Shown here piece by piece: positions 1 to 11,073 of a DNA stretch of 64,000 bases; position 1 is the first letter of the stretch, and every line of letters begins with the position of its first letter. A program made the position numbers and the translations under genes. A model generated the notes under the pieces. That model made no database searches. It had not been told where the DNA came from and saw nothing but the letters and a program-made list of their open reading frames with translations. This stretch comes from Aplectana chamaeleonis (lineage: Eukaryota; Nematoda; Chromadorea; Rhabditida; Cosmocercidae): NCBI GenBank assembly GCA_029168955.1, contig JAPDOI010000175.1, forward strand, positions 1,240,001 through 1,304,000, given 5' to 3'.

Positions 1-847
1 CGGCAACTCTATCGCTAACCATCACGCAGCCTTGTACCATCGATAACGATTCACGTTTATTGTAAAACTGCTTCAAGCCAGTCTTCACAACTTTTGGCCA
101 TTTCCCAGTATCAATGATTTTCTTAAGCTTTCGCAACAGAACATCCCTCTCCGTGTGCACACGAATCATGTTTTTTTTGTCACGGGCAATCTGCGTACAG
201 CATCTGGAAGCACTAGGCTCACGTCCCTCTGAACTGAGGCGATGACGCAATCCTACTCTTCAAGGGGATGCCTTTGAATCAATCTCCACAATCGATCAGC
301 TTTCCCGAACGACTCCGTCTTGATGTACTCAATTGCGAAATCATAGCCTCTCTATCAGCATTGTTGCCTAACGCATCAAACGGTTGGCTGAATGAACTGG
401 TACGCCCTTCTTGCTGCCAAATATGGCCAGCAGCGGCTTGTGGTCATTGCGGAGCGTAAAACGCCTCCCATACACATACTTGTGGAACTTTTTGATTGCC
501 TCTACAAACCACAACGCTTCTTTCTCGATTTGGGCGTAATTTTTCTCTGCAGAAGTCAACGATCTCGAACCGTGGACAATCGGTTTCTCAGTGCCATCTG
601 GCATTCGATGCGAGATCACATGCCCGATTCCATAATCGCACGCATCTGCGGCTACGATTATTTTCTTCTTTGGGTCGTAGTGTGTCAGGTTCAGAACTGA
701 CGTCAGTACTTTCTTCAGTTTCTCGAACGCTGATTCGTGTGCTTGTTTCCATGTCCACATAACATCCTTTTTCAACAAAGCATCCAGCGGTCCACGCAAC
801 TCTTTCATGTTGGAAATGAAAGCTGAATAGTACGTGACCATGCCCAA
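1..847 (-). pseudogene. gypsy pol: RNase H and start of integrase (broken)
   Basis: A clean 159-residue minus-strand frame (847 down to 368) covers the end of RT and RNase H. It contains the connection sequence FLGMVTYYSAFISN, the RNase H active-site region ADACDYGIG and the downstream block NYAQIEKEAL typical of Ty3/gypsy. Below 368 the frame shifts, but the text YIKTESFGKAD near 310, and further residues toward base 1 that look like the integrase N-terminal spacer, show the element continues past the window edge. RNase H degrades the RNA strand of the RNA:DNA hybrid; integrase inserts the cDNA. It is separated from the RT block by an in-frame TAA at 860-862. Classification is strong; activity is excluded by the breaks. 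Confidence 0.85.
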
Positions 848-859
848 GAATGCGCGCAG

Positions 860-1351
860 TTACGCCACATTCTGTGGTGCTGGCATCTTGACAATAGCAG
901 CAACCTTTTCAGGATTCGGACGACGACCATCTTTATCAACAATGAATCCGAGGAAGTGAATCTCTGGTTTCGCGAAGGAGCACTTTTCCAGTCTCACTCG
1001 GAACCTGTACTCGGCTATGCGTTCAAACAAAGCGAGGAGATTCTTCTTGTGTAACTCAGGTGTCTTTCCGACCACCAATATGTCATCCAAATATGCAGCT
1101 ACTCCTTCCAAGCCTGAGATCATTTTGTTCATGATGCTTTGAAAAATGCCTGGCGCTGTTTTGATACCAAACGGCAAGCGTTTGTATCTGAATAGACCCT
1201 TGTGCGTATTTATAACGACCATTTGCTTGGCCTCATCTGTCAGTTCAACTTGGAGGCACGCATCAGAAAAATCAATCTGCGAGAAAAGTGTTCCACCATT
1301 CAACGAAGCAAAATATCCTCTGAATTGGAATGGGAACTCGTAATCCTCCAT
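860..1351 (-). pseudogene. gypsy reverse transcriptase core
   Basis: A 163-residue minus-strand frame holds the RT palm. The first catalytic block reads FSQIDFSDACLQVEL, with the first aspartate. RYKRLPFGIKTAPGIFQ is the conserved motif B region of gypsy elements. AAYLDDILVVGK is the catalytic YLDD box, and HFLGFIVDKDG is the thumb/connection. All catalytic aspartates remain visible. Upstream the frame is lost around 1350, where a one-base shift separates it from the protease-linker frame (1938-1300); downstream it ends at a TAA at 860-862, in a spot where the family normally has a charged residue before LRAFLG. The product would copy element RNA into cDNA in virus-like particles; here it cannot be made whole. 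Confidence 0.9.
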
Positions 1352-1990
1352 GATTTGTTCAGACTAGTTGAAAAGTCGCCACATACTCGTATCTTGCCAT
1401 TTGCTTTACGTACGCAGACGATTGGAGCCGCCCATTCACTGTGAGATACCGGTTCAATAACTCCTATCACCTCAAGGCGCTCGATTTCCTTTTCAACAGT
1501 CTCTAGCGACGCTTGCGCGACAGGTCTTTTCATTCTGAAAATAGGCTTAGCACCCTGCAGCAGCTTCAGCTCTGCTTTTTCTTTGGTGCACGTGCCCAGG
1601 CCTTCTTGAAACACACTTTCGAATCTTTGTTTCAATTCTTCCACTAACTTGGCATCATCTACGGTACTCACACGAGCTACCATTCTTTCCATGTGATATG
1701 CCATTTCAGCGTTTTGTTTTATCCAGTCGAGGCCGACTAGACTTCTATGAGAGGTTACGTAACAACATCCCTCACCAATAGCACCTCTCAGTTTGAACTG
1801 ACTCTTCAGCTCACCATGAACCTTCATCCGGTTCCCACTAGCATCTTTTACAATCAGTCTAGTGTTTCTGAGTTCAGGACTGCCCATTTTCTTCCAATCA
1901 TCCACACTCAACGGCGTGATGTCTGAGCCTGTGTCCAACTGAAACTCTATTTGGTGCCCATTGACTTAGGCGGTGATGTACTGTCGAACT
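1300..1990 (-). pseudogene. gypsy aspartic protease and RT N-terminus
   Basis: The minus-strand frame from 1938 opens with DTGSDITPLS, the catalytic D-T-G of retropepsin-type proteases; the upstream residues FQL complete the usual hydrophobic lead-in and lie before the ATG, so that ATG is not a real start. Farther on, GVIEPVSHSEWAAPIVCVRKANG is the conserved entry to the RT fingers. A stop near 1968 separates the protease from gag, and a frameshift near 1350 separates it from the RT core. The protease would cleave the Gag-Pol polyprotein. The VSHSEWAAPIVCV block argues for gypsy rather than BEL or copia. Confidence 0.82.
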
Positions 1991-1994
1991 GCAT

Positions 1995-3001
1995 TTACCT
2001 CAGCTTCAGCACTTCCTGCGAGAACGACTCGCCCGCAGCGTTTCTAATGAGGTTTTGCAGCATTCCTCGACTTGGACCTGCTCCGGTATTGTGATGCTCT
2101 CTCACAAAATTTTTCTTCGTGCCCTTTACCCTTGCATGAGTCACATACCCATGGCTTGCTTCGGCACTCTCGACTTGTGTGACCAGCTTTGCCACAGTTC
2201 CAACATTCCGTTGTTCTCTCTTTGCGACTGGGTTCTTTCTTAACCACTCTCACGTTGACTGAATCTTCTTCAATCATCTTCGACGTACTCAATAACGTCG
2301 TGATCCGGTCACATTCTTTGTACACTTCATGAAGGGTAGGCTTCCTGCTATCTTTTGCTTCCTTGTCCAAGAAGGCAAGCAACCTCGGTCGAATTTCTCG
2401 ATCCCTGTGAGACTTGAGCCCATAAATCCATAGTAAAGCTTTCAAACCCTCGTTATCCAGCTTGTCAAAACAAGCACGTTCGCACATTTCATTTACTCTG
2501 CCAGTGTACTGCATATAATCCTCAGTGTCTTCTTCTCAACTTTCATGCACTGGTATCGCAATGTGAACAAGGATTTCTTGACATCAAACATGTCCTTCAG
2601 GGTCGATACTGTCTCATCGAATGATACATCTGACGGTGCTTTTGGGAGAATCTGTCTCTTGTATCTTTCAAATCCATCAATGTCCAGTTTCCCAAGCAAC
2701 AATCTCAACCTTGCGTCTTCTGCAAGGGATGCACCATCCTTTACCAGTGTGTCTACGTGCCTTTCGTACCACCGAGAGAAGCAACGATCCATCTCGGGGT
2801 CAAATGTAAACACGGACCGTTCAAGTCCGACATCAATGTCGATCGATTTGCCACCACTTCCTTTTGATTTGCCTCACTTTTCATCATACTTTGCACCATC
2901 TGCTGTACAAATTCCTTTTGTCTTTGAGCATTTTCCTCCATCATCAACTTCATTGAATGAGCGTTCTGTTCCAGAATCTTTTGAACAGTCTCGGCATCCA
3001 T
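1995..3001 (-). pseudogene. gypsy gag with CCHC zinc knuckles
   Basis: Overlapping minus-strand frames from 3001 to 1995 make a gag-like region in at least three pieces. The N-terminal piece (3001-2753) begins MDAETVQKILEQNAHSMKLM and is charged and helical. The next (2813-2493) contains the capsid-like stretch RLRLLLGKLDIDGFERYKRQ. The third (2514-2044) carries CWNCGKAGHTSREC followed by a second Cys/His cluster CDSCKGKGHEEKFC, a pair of nucleocapsid knuckles that bind element RNA. The start at 3001 is plausible because it is the first ATG after the leader. Frameshifts near 2810 and 2500 break it. Confidence 0.8.
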
Positions 3002-3224
3002 TATCAGCGGCGACTAGTCAGTCGAGCACGCAACTTTTGCTCAAACTCGCTCAAACGTCTCAAACGTGAGCTCTCCAACTGTTTCACTAGGATACAAGCA
3101 CCTCGAAGTGCGATCCACTAGTTCAACACCGGACTCGATCGTCGGTGAAATTTCTCAAGACCGCGATCAATACCGCGGTCGATTTCACTCAGGTTTTTAA
3201 ACGCTGAGTTCTCAGGTCACCGAC

Positions 3225-3251
3225 GCTGAGTTCAATATCTGATCGCCAATT
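3225..3251 (-). other. probable primer binding site of the gypsy element
   Basis: Immediately inside the predicted 5' LTR, the minus strand reads ATTGGCGATCAGATATTGAA. A TGG right after the LTR is the complement of a tRNA CCA end, and TGGCG is a frequent start of LTR-element primer sites. The matching tRNA was not identified. Confidence 0.45.
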
Positions 3252-3580
3252 GTTACGTCTGTGGGGTACACAGATGTGAAACAATTGGTTTATAGGTACA
3301 AGAATAGTTGGTTACGTGCAGTGCAATGGTGTCGTCGTTGTCTTCGTCGTGGCGGTGGCTGGTCGATGACGGCGGCGGCCCCGCTGGAGTGCAGGAGGCG
3401 GTGGTGGCGGGTGGTGCAGGAACGGCTGGCAGGGAGGAGTCGAGTCGAATGTGCCTCATCAGTGCGGCGGCAGGGTTTATATGTGCATCGGCGGCGCCTG
3501 TGATTGGCCGATCAAAAACCCGCCCACTTGGTGATCGGTCGTTCGCGAAAACCGATACCTGATCTACATCACAACAGTTT
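3252..3580 (-). repeat. probable 5' LTR of the gypsy element
   Basis: The stretch starts on the plus strand with TGTTACGTCTGTGG next to the primer site, as an LTR end should. On the minus strand it holds a TATA-like box (CACATATAAACC, about 3474-3485) placed so that transcription would run into gag. It is GC-rich in the middle and has no convincing gene. The outer edge is a guess (3550-3600) since the partner LTR lies outside the window. Confidence 0.5.
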
Positions 3581-3589
3581 GCTTACTCC

Positions 3590-4360
3590 TCTACTTTTCT
3601 CCTTTATTAAGAATAGATTTGAACGCTTCCTCATCGGTAGCATAAATATTAGAACACACGCAAACAACACAATTAGTGAAATGGGTCATATCACGTTTTT
3701 CGAACACTATGTTCCTACGAGATTATTAGGATTCTACGAGTTGCTGTTAAGTAATAAACGAACAAATAGATGAATAACTAAACAAACGAATACGTCAAAA
3801 TTTACTATCAATTAAGGTAATAAATAAGTGAGTAATGAAATGAAACAAATACACGATTCATCGGAATGCAACAGAAAACCACAATAACTAATAGATAAAA
3901 GATAAAACAGTAAATGAGTGGATAGTGAATGTATAGTAAATCAGCAAATGAATAAGGTGAAAAAGTATAAAATTTACCTAGAAATCATCAAATTTTCGAA
4001 ACAAAGTAAAAAAGCAAAAACATACCTGAACTGCAAACAGGGATTAAATAATGAGGGACACGATACCAAAATAAGAGTAATAGGAGTCAATAAAATGGGG
4101 GAATGCGCTAAATATCCTTTTTCAGTGGCGGAAAACAGGTGATTGCGTTGGCCACATCTGACATCGATCAACGACGGGCCACCCAGGCTGTTGGCCGGAA
4201 TACCACCCACAAATGGCCACCTCAAGCGCAAAAAGTTCTTAGCAACGAAACGCAGGCTTGCGTCGCCTCCAAAAGGCAGCCACGCCCTGCGAGTCCTCCG
4301 GGTGTAGAGGGTATCTGTGTTTGAAAATCCGTTCTAGACTCACTCGTGCATCAGCACGAT
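3590..4360. other. AT-rich stretch without recognised gene
   Basis: Low-complexity AT-rich DNA with many short AAAC/AATA-type words. Short reading frames on both strands show no recognisable protein. Nothing else seen. Confidence 0.6.
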
Positions 4361-4364
4361 TTAA

Positions 4365-4847
4365 AGGCAGTGTTCCCGATGATTCTCGTTTCCAAGTTTT
4401 CCACTCAAAACAATGTGTTTGCTACCAAGTGTCACCAAAATCACGAAGAAACGGCGAGAAACGCACTAATTCGCCTTATTTCAGTGACATTATTCTATGG
4501 CCTGGACTAGTTGTCTGGTTGGATGAACGTGCTCACGGTGGTTGTCATCGGTGTAGAATGGTGTTAATCGAAAATGGAAGAATATTTTGGGCAAAACAGT
4601 ATTAGTTAGGGCCCGAAGGAAAGAATGGAGCAACACAGAATGGAGAATTGCAAAAGACGGGTCCACATAAGGTTTCATTGTCACAACGAACAGTTCCATT
4701 GATACTTAGAGGCGGGCTGATACTTGAGGATTTCGTGCCCTTCTAGTGCGTTTTTCTCGGTTTCTTCGTCATTTCAGTTCTACTCGGGGGCCAAACAATC
4801 GATTTAGCGATTATTCTCAAAATCGAAGATTATCGTGAACACTGCCT
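4365..4847. mobile_element. TTAA-flanked TIR element, copy 1 (483 bp)
   Basis: Inverted ends AGGCAGTGTTCCCGATGA and, at the other end, the complement of AGGCAGTGTTCACGATAA, each flanked by TTAA. The TTAA duplication is the hallmark of piggyBac-type insertion. There is no transposase frame, so it is a non-autonomous (MITE-like) copy. Five more copies lie in this window. The superfamily is inferred from the target site only. Confidence 0.85.
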
Positions 4848-4849
4848 TT

Positions 4850-5170
4850 AAATTAGTGATCACCTGTTCGGCCAGCGAACGTTTGCTTCTGAAACTCGTA
4901 TTTTTCATGATGACTTGAGTGATTTCATGTTTCTTTTGTAATCTTCAATGTTTTCACACGATTGTCTTATACAGCGTATTCAAATGAATAAATAAAAATA
5001 GTGATCACCGTGCAAGACTACATCATACACTTTCATGACTGAACACAAAATATGAAAAACACTCATGATTCACCAGCAAGCCGCTATAGAGTTACACGAA
5101 GTATGTATAGGCAATCTGTGTTGGTTGAGCTGACGTAGACAGCCCGATCAATACTAACCAGCCCGATCAA
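4850..5170. other. no recognised feature
   Basis: Ordinary AT-rich sequence; no frame, repeat or RNA gene recognised. Confidence 0.6.
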
Positions 5171-6290
5171 TACTCACACACAGGATGCATTGGAAATGGG
5201 CTGCAAAAGCACACCCAGTGTGGCCCGCCGACACCTGCCCAATCGATACGTATGAATGAAATGGTGGGGTGAGGTCGAGAAAATCACCCGGTGTGGCCGA
5301 CGCGGTCGATATTCATGCAATACGTGGATGACGGGGTGGGGGGGGAGGAGTGAGAAAAGCGCCGGGTGGGCGGGCCGATAATAAAACAATGCGTGTCATT
5401 AGGAAGCTATCCACACTGCTGCCTCCGTTTCTTCACTTCACTCTCCTTCACCATTTCTCTGCATAGGTGCAATCCTGTTGGCCACGTAAAGTTTTCTCAA
5501 CCTCACTCCACCATTTTATTCATACTCACACACTCGCGGGGGTCGGTGGCCTGTTGAGAGGAGTTGAACAGGTAGCGTGCTCCCGCTCGAAATGAAAAAA
5601 AGGGGCGGGCAAGGCCCGAAAACTCCCCCATTCATGCCAAAAACTCCGCGTGTCAACCTCCCACCGAGCCTACAATGCCACGTCACAGTTGTCCCGTTCA
5701 CACCGAGAGCTCTGCCTTATCACCTCCCACCGACCACTCAATGTGACGTCACACCCACGTGTTTACACCGAAGGTTTCGCCTAATCACCTCCCACCGACC
5801 ACCCTCTACCACTCCTGCAGTCGCGGGCATCGGTGGCAGGTTGAGACTCACAATTGACCTGTCAACCTGCCACTGACGCCTCCAAAGCGTCGATATCCCG
5901 AGCTGTCAATCGTGATAAGCACAAACACGTCACATCCCAGTGCAGCGTATACATTGTGGGCTACCGATTCCGCGCTCTACACGAGAGAGTACCAGAGAAA
6001 AACAGTGCAGACACTGCAACACGTCGCCCCGAGCACTCCGCCACCTATGAGACATCACCACGAAAACTTCGGCAGTAATGAGTCATGCCGAAACCTCCGC
6101 CGATCAACCGCATCGGATCAATTTCATTCGGGAAGGGGCGTTTTAATCTGCCACCGACCCCCGCGATTGCCTGAGTACATATCGACTGGGCGGGTCTTGT
6201 TGAATGTTGGCAGGCGACAGCGGGATACAGCAGGCTACGGCGGCTGTCGGCGGGTTACAGACGCAAAAACTCTGACACAGGCCTGAGTAC
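5170..6290. repeat. GC-rich degenerate repeat region
   Basis: Contains recurring words such as ACCTCCCACCGACC (near 5725 and 5788, with relatives near 5659 and 5870) and an irregular repeat of roughly 65 bases at 5700-5830. The reverse-sense word GGTGGG occurs around 5240-5370. Reading frames across it change composition with the repeat and look like by-products. No known element is recognised. Confidence 0.45.
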
Positions 6291-6495
6291 AATGATGTAT
6301 GGTTTGTATCTTATCCCCATCAAGCCGCGCTGGAATTATAATCACGCTATTTTGGAAGCGGAACGGTTGTTTCTCCAAATCAACGATTGTTTTTTTATCA
6401 GAAACAACAGCTCGATTTTTATGATGAGGCTATCATAGCCTCTCAAAAAGTGATTGACGATATAGCTCACGGCAATGGAAAAAGGCTGTGGTGTG

Positions 6496-6745
6496 GTTGC
6501 GGACTACGGTAGTTATCCTATCTATGGTAGCTTGTTAGTGATATCGTTCATTTTTTCGAAACAGCTGTGATAAATCGGTGAGTCTGTGTTCTCACCGATA
6601 CGACTACATCTGCGGGAGCAATGAAAACAGTTGAAAATGCGAGACTGGAAACAAAAACTCACCGATCAATCTCAGTTGTTTCGGAAAAAATGAGTGATAG
6701 CACAATCGGACAAAGTATGTTAGGTAAAGTCCGCAACTGCCCCTC
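6496..6745. mobile_element. foldback element about 250 bp
   Basis: Left arm starting GGTTGCGGACTACGGTAG and the complement of the right end, AGTTGCGGACTTTACCTA, match. The match continues inward through CATTTTTTCGAAACA versus CATTTTTTCCGAAACA and CGGTGAG versus CGGTGAG. Arms are roughly 100 bases with mismatches. No coding potential. Confidence 0.7.
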
Positions 6746-7370
6746 GTCCTCCTGCCATTGCTGTAGACTATAGATAGATGACGACTATTTTTTTTACTTC
6801 TGGCAAGATCAAGGATTTCTGGACATGAAGTGAGGCTAAGTATAGCCCTGAATCAAGAAAAGATACATGCAGATCCCGCCTCCTTGGATAGTCCCAACAC
6901 TGTTCAATTACGAATAAAGTACATATCCTGACAGAAGTGAAACTTTTCTCACCCTTATCACGTTAACGGAAATTGTTTTTAGGAATGGCTGGCTTGAATG
7001 TGACCATCCTTTCAAAGACCACACTTGAGATTGCAATAATAGATTCGTTCTAGAATTAATAAGTTGCATCGAGTACACTCCCGCATTAACCGTACGCTGA
7101 AGACTGAGCAGGAACTATAAAATGGAGGAAATTCGTATGCACTTTTGCGTCGGAAGTTCAAATTGTGTTTTCGCGACAGTCATTAGAACCATTACATTTG
7201 CACTAATAGTTCAAACTTGACATTCGTAGAGGAGCAGGACATCACAGTACCTTTCTGAAGAACTTTGAGTCACATAGCCAGAACTAGAGGTTCTAGCAAT
7301 GATGGGTTTCTTCTGCTCTTATCGACGAGTGGACCGCATGCTGCGATCATCGCGTCTCGCAGACTGGGAG
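6746..7370. other. no recognised feature
   Basis: Unremarkable sequence with no supportable gene or repeat. Confidence 0.6.
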
Positions 7371-7373
7371 TTA

Positions 7374-7999
7374 GGGGTCGTTTATACTTCCGGCGCGGCG
7401 AGATGCAATACAGCCATATCGATCAAGTGGCGCAGCCTGGCGGCGCCGCGAGGCGTTTAGAGTTTTTCTGCTCAAAATCTTCCAACGGTGCCGCACGCGG
7501 CCGCCGCCTAGGTGCTGCCGCGCCGCCTGAGGAAAGCAGGCGGCGCGGGGGCCGCGTGCGATCCGTATAGACAAAGTATGCTTCTTTTGCTGTTATTTGA
7601 TACACATTCTCAATTTTGTTCTTCTGATTCATCTCTAAAATTCCTTCCAAGGTCCTGGGCGTTGTACAGAGTAGGCTGGGTGGTGGAAAGTTAATTTTTT
7701 TAGCTTTTGAAATCATCTTTCTAAAGAGGAATCGTTTTCGAAGACTCTATCCGCCTTCGGGTGCTGTGTTATGGTACGAAAAATTATAGATGTTTCTTTT
7801 GCACAAGAAATCACTCATTACAATCGGCCTTCTGTTATGTCAGAGCTACTCCAGGCTGTGTTTAACGTCATTCTACGACGTCGCCGCGTCAATTCGACGC
7901 AGCCCGATTATACATCCTGGTGGCGCGATTTTTCAAGCGGCGCGCCGCGCCGCCCCACCTATTGCCGCACCGCTATGCGGCGGAAGTATAAACGACCCC
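7374..7999. mobile_element. Harbinger/PIF-like MITE (626 bp)
   Basis: Inverted ends GGGGTCGTTTATACTTCCG, the right one an exact complement, are flanked on both sides by TTA. A three-base TTA/TAA duplication with G-rich ends is typical of PIF/Harbinger elements. Just inside each end the sequence is extremely GC-rich (GGCGCGGCG type), with a secondary hairpin around 7495-7560 (GCACGCGGCC facing GGCCGCGTGC). No transposase is present, so this is a non-autonomous copy. Reading frames here follow the GC-rich words and are not genes. Confidence 0.8.
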
Positions 8000-8002
8000 T
8001 TA

Positions 8003-9369
8003 TAGGCTTCTGCATATTCGAGTGGCAAAAGTAGCGCCGCCACGTGGAGATGGAGGGCGGCTACGCGGCTTCGTGCCTGCCCGTTATTCCCCATCATTGC
8101 GGCGCGACTTTTGGCGCCAGACTGTGCATATCGTAGTCGATCATATTCATCATCAGTTGCTCCAATTATGTGGGGCATTGCTTATCCTTGGAGGCACTGT
8201 CCACGATGAAAACTTTTCGATTTTTACCAAGGAATCAACAGGACTTCGGCCCAGCTCAACAGCCGCATCGAGAAACGGCATTGAGCGAGCCCGAATCCGC
8301 CCTATACGGTTCTAGAGTTGATTGCACGAGCGCTCAGGGCCTAGTTTACACAACATCCATCATCAGAGTGAACACGCTGGATTGGTTGTAGCCTTTTGAT
8401 ATCTTATCCTTCCTCCTAATATGTTCACCTTCTGTGGTGGCCGGTATGTGTCACTAAGCATACAAATAAAGGGCCCAAACGCCGAAAAGCGCCTGCTTCT
8501 AGTGAAGTAAGTAACGGACCTGGACTGGATGAAAGAGACTTTAATGCTTTTCATTTTTATTCTGTCCTCTGTTGATCATCAACACGGTCGAGCGGGTGCC
8601 AGTAACGTCTCCATTCGTCCGTTCCGCGCACCATGGTTGATCAGACAATACTGTACCCTCTAGGAACACCAAAACTCTCCTTCCTTTCGCTGAGGCTCTC
8701 ATGAAAAACTCTAACCATCATGCTGGAGGACGGTGAGTTCTGCGCTCGAGGTCTCGCGGCATCCAATCGGTTACAGCCAGGGCTGGGCACATGTCCCGGC
8801 ATGGTGGTTTTGAATATGACCCCCCTTTAGCTCGGTAATTTTTAGGCACTCCACTATGGGAAGTCAAAATCGGCTGTCTACCGAGAAGTCAAGCACAACA
8901 GCCATGATTTTGACTTTCTGATTTTGATAAACAATAATATAAAAAATAGAGAAAATTCCGAAAATGTCAACAAAAAAGATAGTGTAATTTCTATACTTCA
9001 AAACATTTCCATGAGGAAAGTTTGTTAGTAAGACGGTAAGTTATGACAAGTTATAAAACAATTTTTATTTCAGAAAAATTTAACAATTACGAACAACAAC
9101 ATAACTATTAATGTTGCAAAAATTAATGTTTTCTGTCGAATGTTTTCATGAACCTATGAAGGATTAGTAAATCTGTGTTTGATTGTTCTGATGTAGAAAT
9201 CAAAATTATTCAGTGTTGTGGAACCATGTTAGGATTTATATGATGCGCAGGCAGTGGAAAACCCGAGTGTAACCCACCTAGAATGCCGCAATCCCTCAGA
9301 GACTCGCCTTGTCGTGCGATATGGTGTTTGTAAGCAGCTACAAAGCGCACACGGGAGAGGATGCGCACA
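8003..9369. other. no recognised gene; GC-rich start then ordinary sequence
   Basis: 8030-8120 is GC-rich and resembles the interior of the neighbouring MITE. The rest is AT-rich with several short frames, none recognised. Confidence 0.55.
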
Positions 9370-9819
9370 CAATATTAATAAAAAATGTATTTTATTACAG
9401 AACGGGAAGGAGAAACGGATTGAGACTGAAGAAAACGGAAGATGTTAAAGGTAGTCTATTTTGGATGAACCCATTCTAGAAATTGAATGTAAATTAACAA
9501 AGTTGGAGCGGGGGTAAGTATTTAGCCGTGACAAGGTTTAATCTGTACAGGGATCTACCTCCTCGTTGGTGTACGGTGGAAGCGTTCACAGACCCTGTAG
9601 GGTTGCCTGGCAAGCCTTGGTGTGAACGACGAACAGATCCAAACTGTCTCCCCTAGAATGTCAGCGTCAAGCCAGCGCTGAACCGTTCATGGGGCTCATC
9701 CCCCGCCCTTGCCCGGCTAAGGATGAGATCTAGGAGACGAATGCCTTTACGCATCGACATCCAATCAGCTGCCCCAGTCCTCCGCACACCGCGCCCAGCC
9801 GTCTACGACGTCGGAAGGT

Positions 9820-10887
9820 ATGGCAACCGGTGAGGGGCGATCAAATCTCGGAGTACGCAGGACGTTTTATGGAAACGGACAAACTGGACCGGACAAACAC
9901 AGGCATAACGACTGTGTACGATTTTGCTCTTTCAACGCCCAAACTCTTTCAACTGAAGCGGATCAGGACGTCTTTCTGAGAGCTGCGGATCGGATACTTT
10001 ACGATGTTATAGCAGTACAGGAGACAAAGACGAACAAAGATTCCGTGCAGAAATTGGAAGATGGAAGATTGTTGATTCTCCAAAAAAAAAAAGTGGAGGG
10101 ACGGAACGTTGGCGGTGTTGGCTTCTTACTCAACAGCACCATAGCACACACTATGAATTCGCACTTCATCTACTCCCCCCGCCTGGCCGTTTTACGACCC
10201 AAGCCCAAAGGACATCCAGCAATCCCTACCATCAACGCATATGCACCAACATCAGCTGCTGCGGATGATGAGCACGATGAGTTCTACGGACAACTCGAGG
10301 ATGTAGTAGCTAAAGAAAGAGGCTTTTACAAGATTTATCTGGGCGAATTCAATGCTGTCCTCGGAAGAGCAGTAGATGGAGAAGGAAGAATCGGATCGTA
10401 TGGAGGCAACATCAGAAACGATAACGGTTCTCGCCTGGCAGACTTTTTGTGTAGCGCACGTATGTTCCACGGTAATTCGTTTTACAAGAAGCCCGAAAGT
10501 CGAAGATGGACCTGGAAGTCACCGAACGGAACGACGACCAGTGAGATTGACCATATTCTCGTTAATCGGCGATGGGCCTTCCAAGACGTCGGCGCCATTC
10601 CATCATTCGTGACAGGCTCTGACCACAGAATGCTTCGTGCAAAGCTTCGACTTCACAACACCTTTGCGGGGAAACATCTTAGCCAGAGATTCTGTAGCAA
10701 AGTCCGAACCGTGGATTCAGAAGTGATGCAGCGCAGTGCGGCCGATACGCAATGGAATGTTTTTGATGATCCCACGGACGATTACGAGGACCTGTGTTGC
10801 AAGATAAAGGACGCCGAAAAAAATTCATTGGTTGGAGCAGTGGAACCAATTGAGAGGTTGCGCAAGGAGACTAAACTGTTGCTGTAA
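9820..10887 (+). pseudogene. RTE endonuclease domain (355 aa frame)
   Basis: An uninterrupted frame encodes an exonuclease-endonuclease-phosphatase fold. Diagnostic blocks in order are FCSFNAQTLS (N-terminal Asn region), DVIAVQETK (metal-binding Glu), GVGFLLN, INAYAPTS, GEFNAVLG (the family has D-F-N here; Glu replaces Asp) and EIDHILVNRRW with GSDHRMLRAKL (catalytic Asp-His). The enzyme nicks target DNA to prime reverse transcription. The ATG at 9820 follows the leader and is a plausible start. The frame ends at a stop before RT, and the linker 10888-11073 is broken, so this is half of a single original ORF. Confidence 0.88.
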
Positions 10888-11073
10888 AAACGCCGCCTGG
10901 TACATCTCGATCCGAACACCAGTCACTTGGAACGTGTTACGATCAGCAAAGTTTGCAGAGCTGAGGTATCGAGCGATTTGAAGCAATAGCGAGCGCGGAA
11001 GTTGTTGGACACCGCGAACCAGAGGAAAAGCATAAGGTTTTGTCGGAGATAGCTGTCAGATCGCAGAGAACAA

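Larger units (their letters stand above)
1..3580 (-). mobile_element. Ty3/gypsy LTR retrotransposon, 5' part, decayed
   Basis: Read on the minus strand, the order is LTR, probable primer site, gag with zinc knuckles, aspartic protease, reverse transcriptase, RNase H and the start of integrase, which is the Ty3/gypsy order. The element leaves the window at base 1, so most of integrase and the 3' LTR are not seen. Several stops and frameshifts break the coding sequence, so this copy is dead. The right boundary is uncertain because the second LTR is not available for comparison. Confidence 0.88.

Noticed and set aside
7265..8315. Several 80-100 residue frames
   Set aside because: They follow GC-rich MITE arms and appear on both strands; no splice sites or homology.
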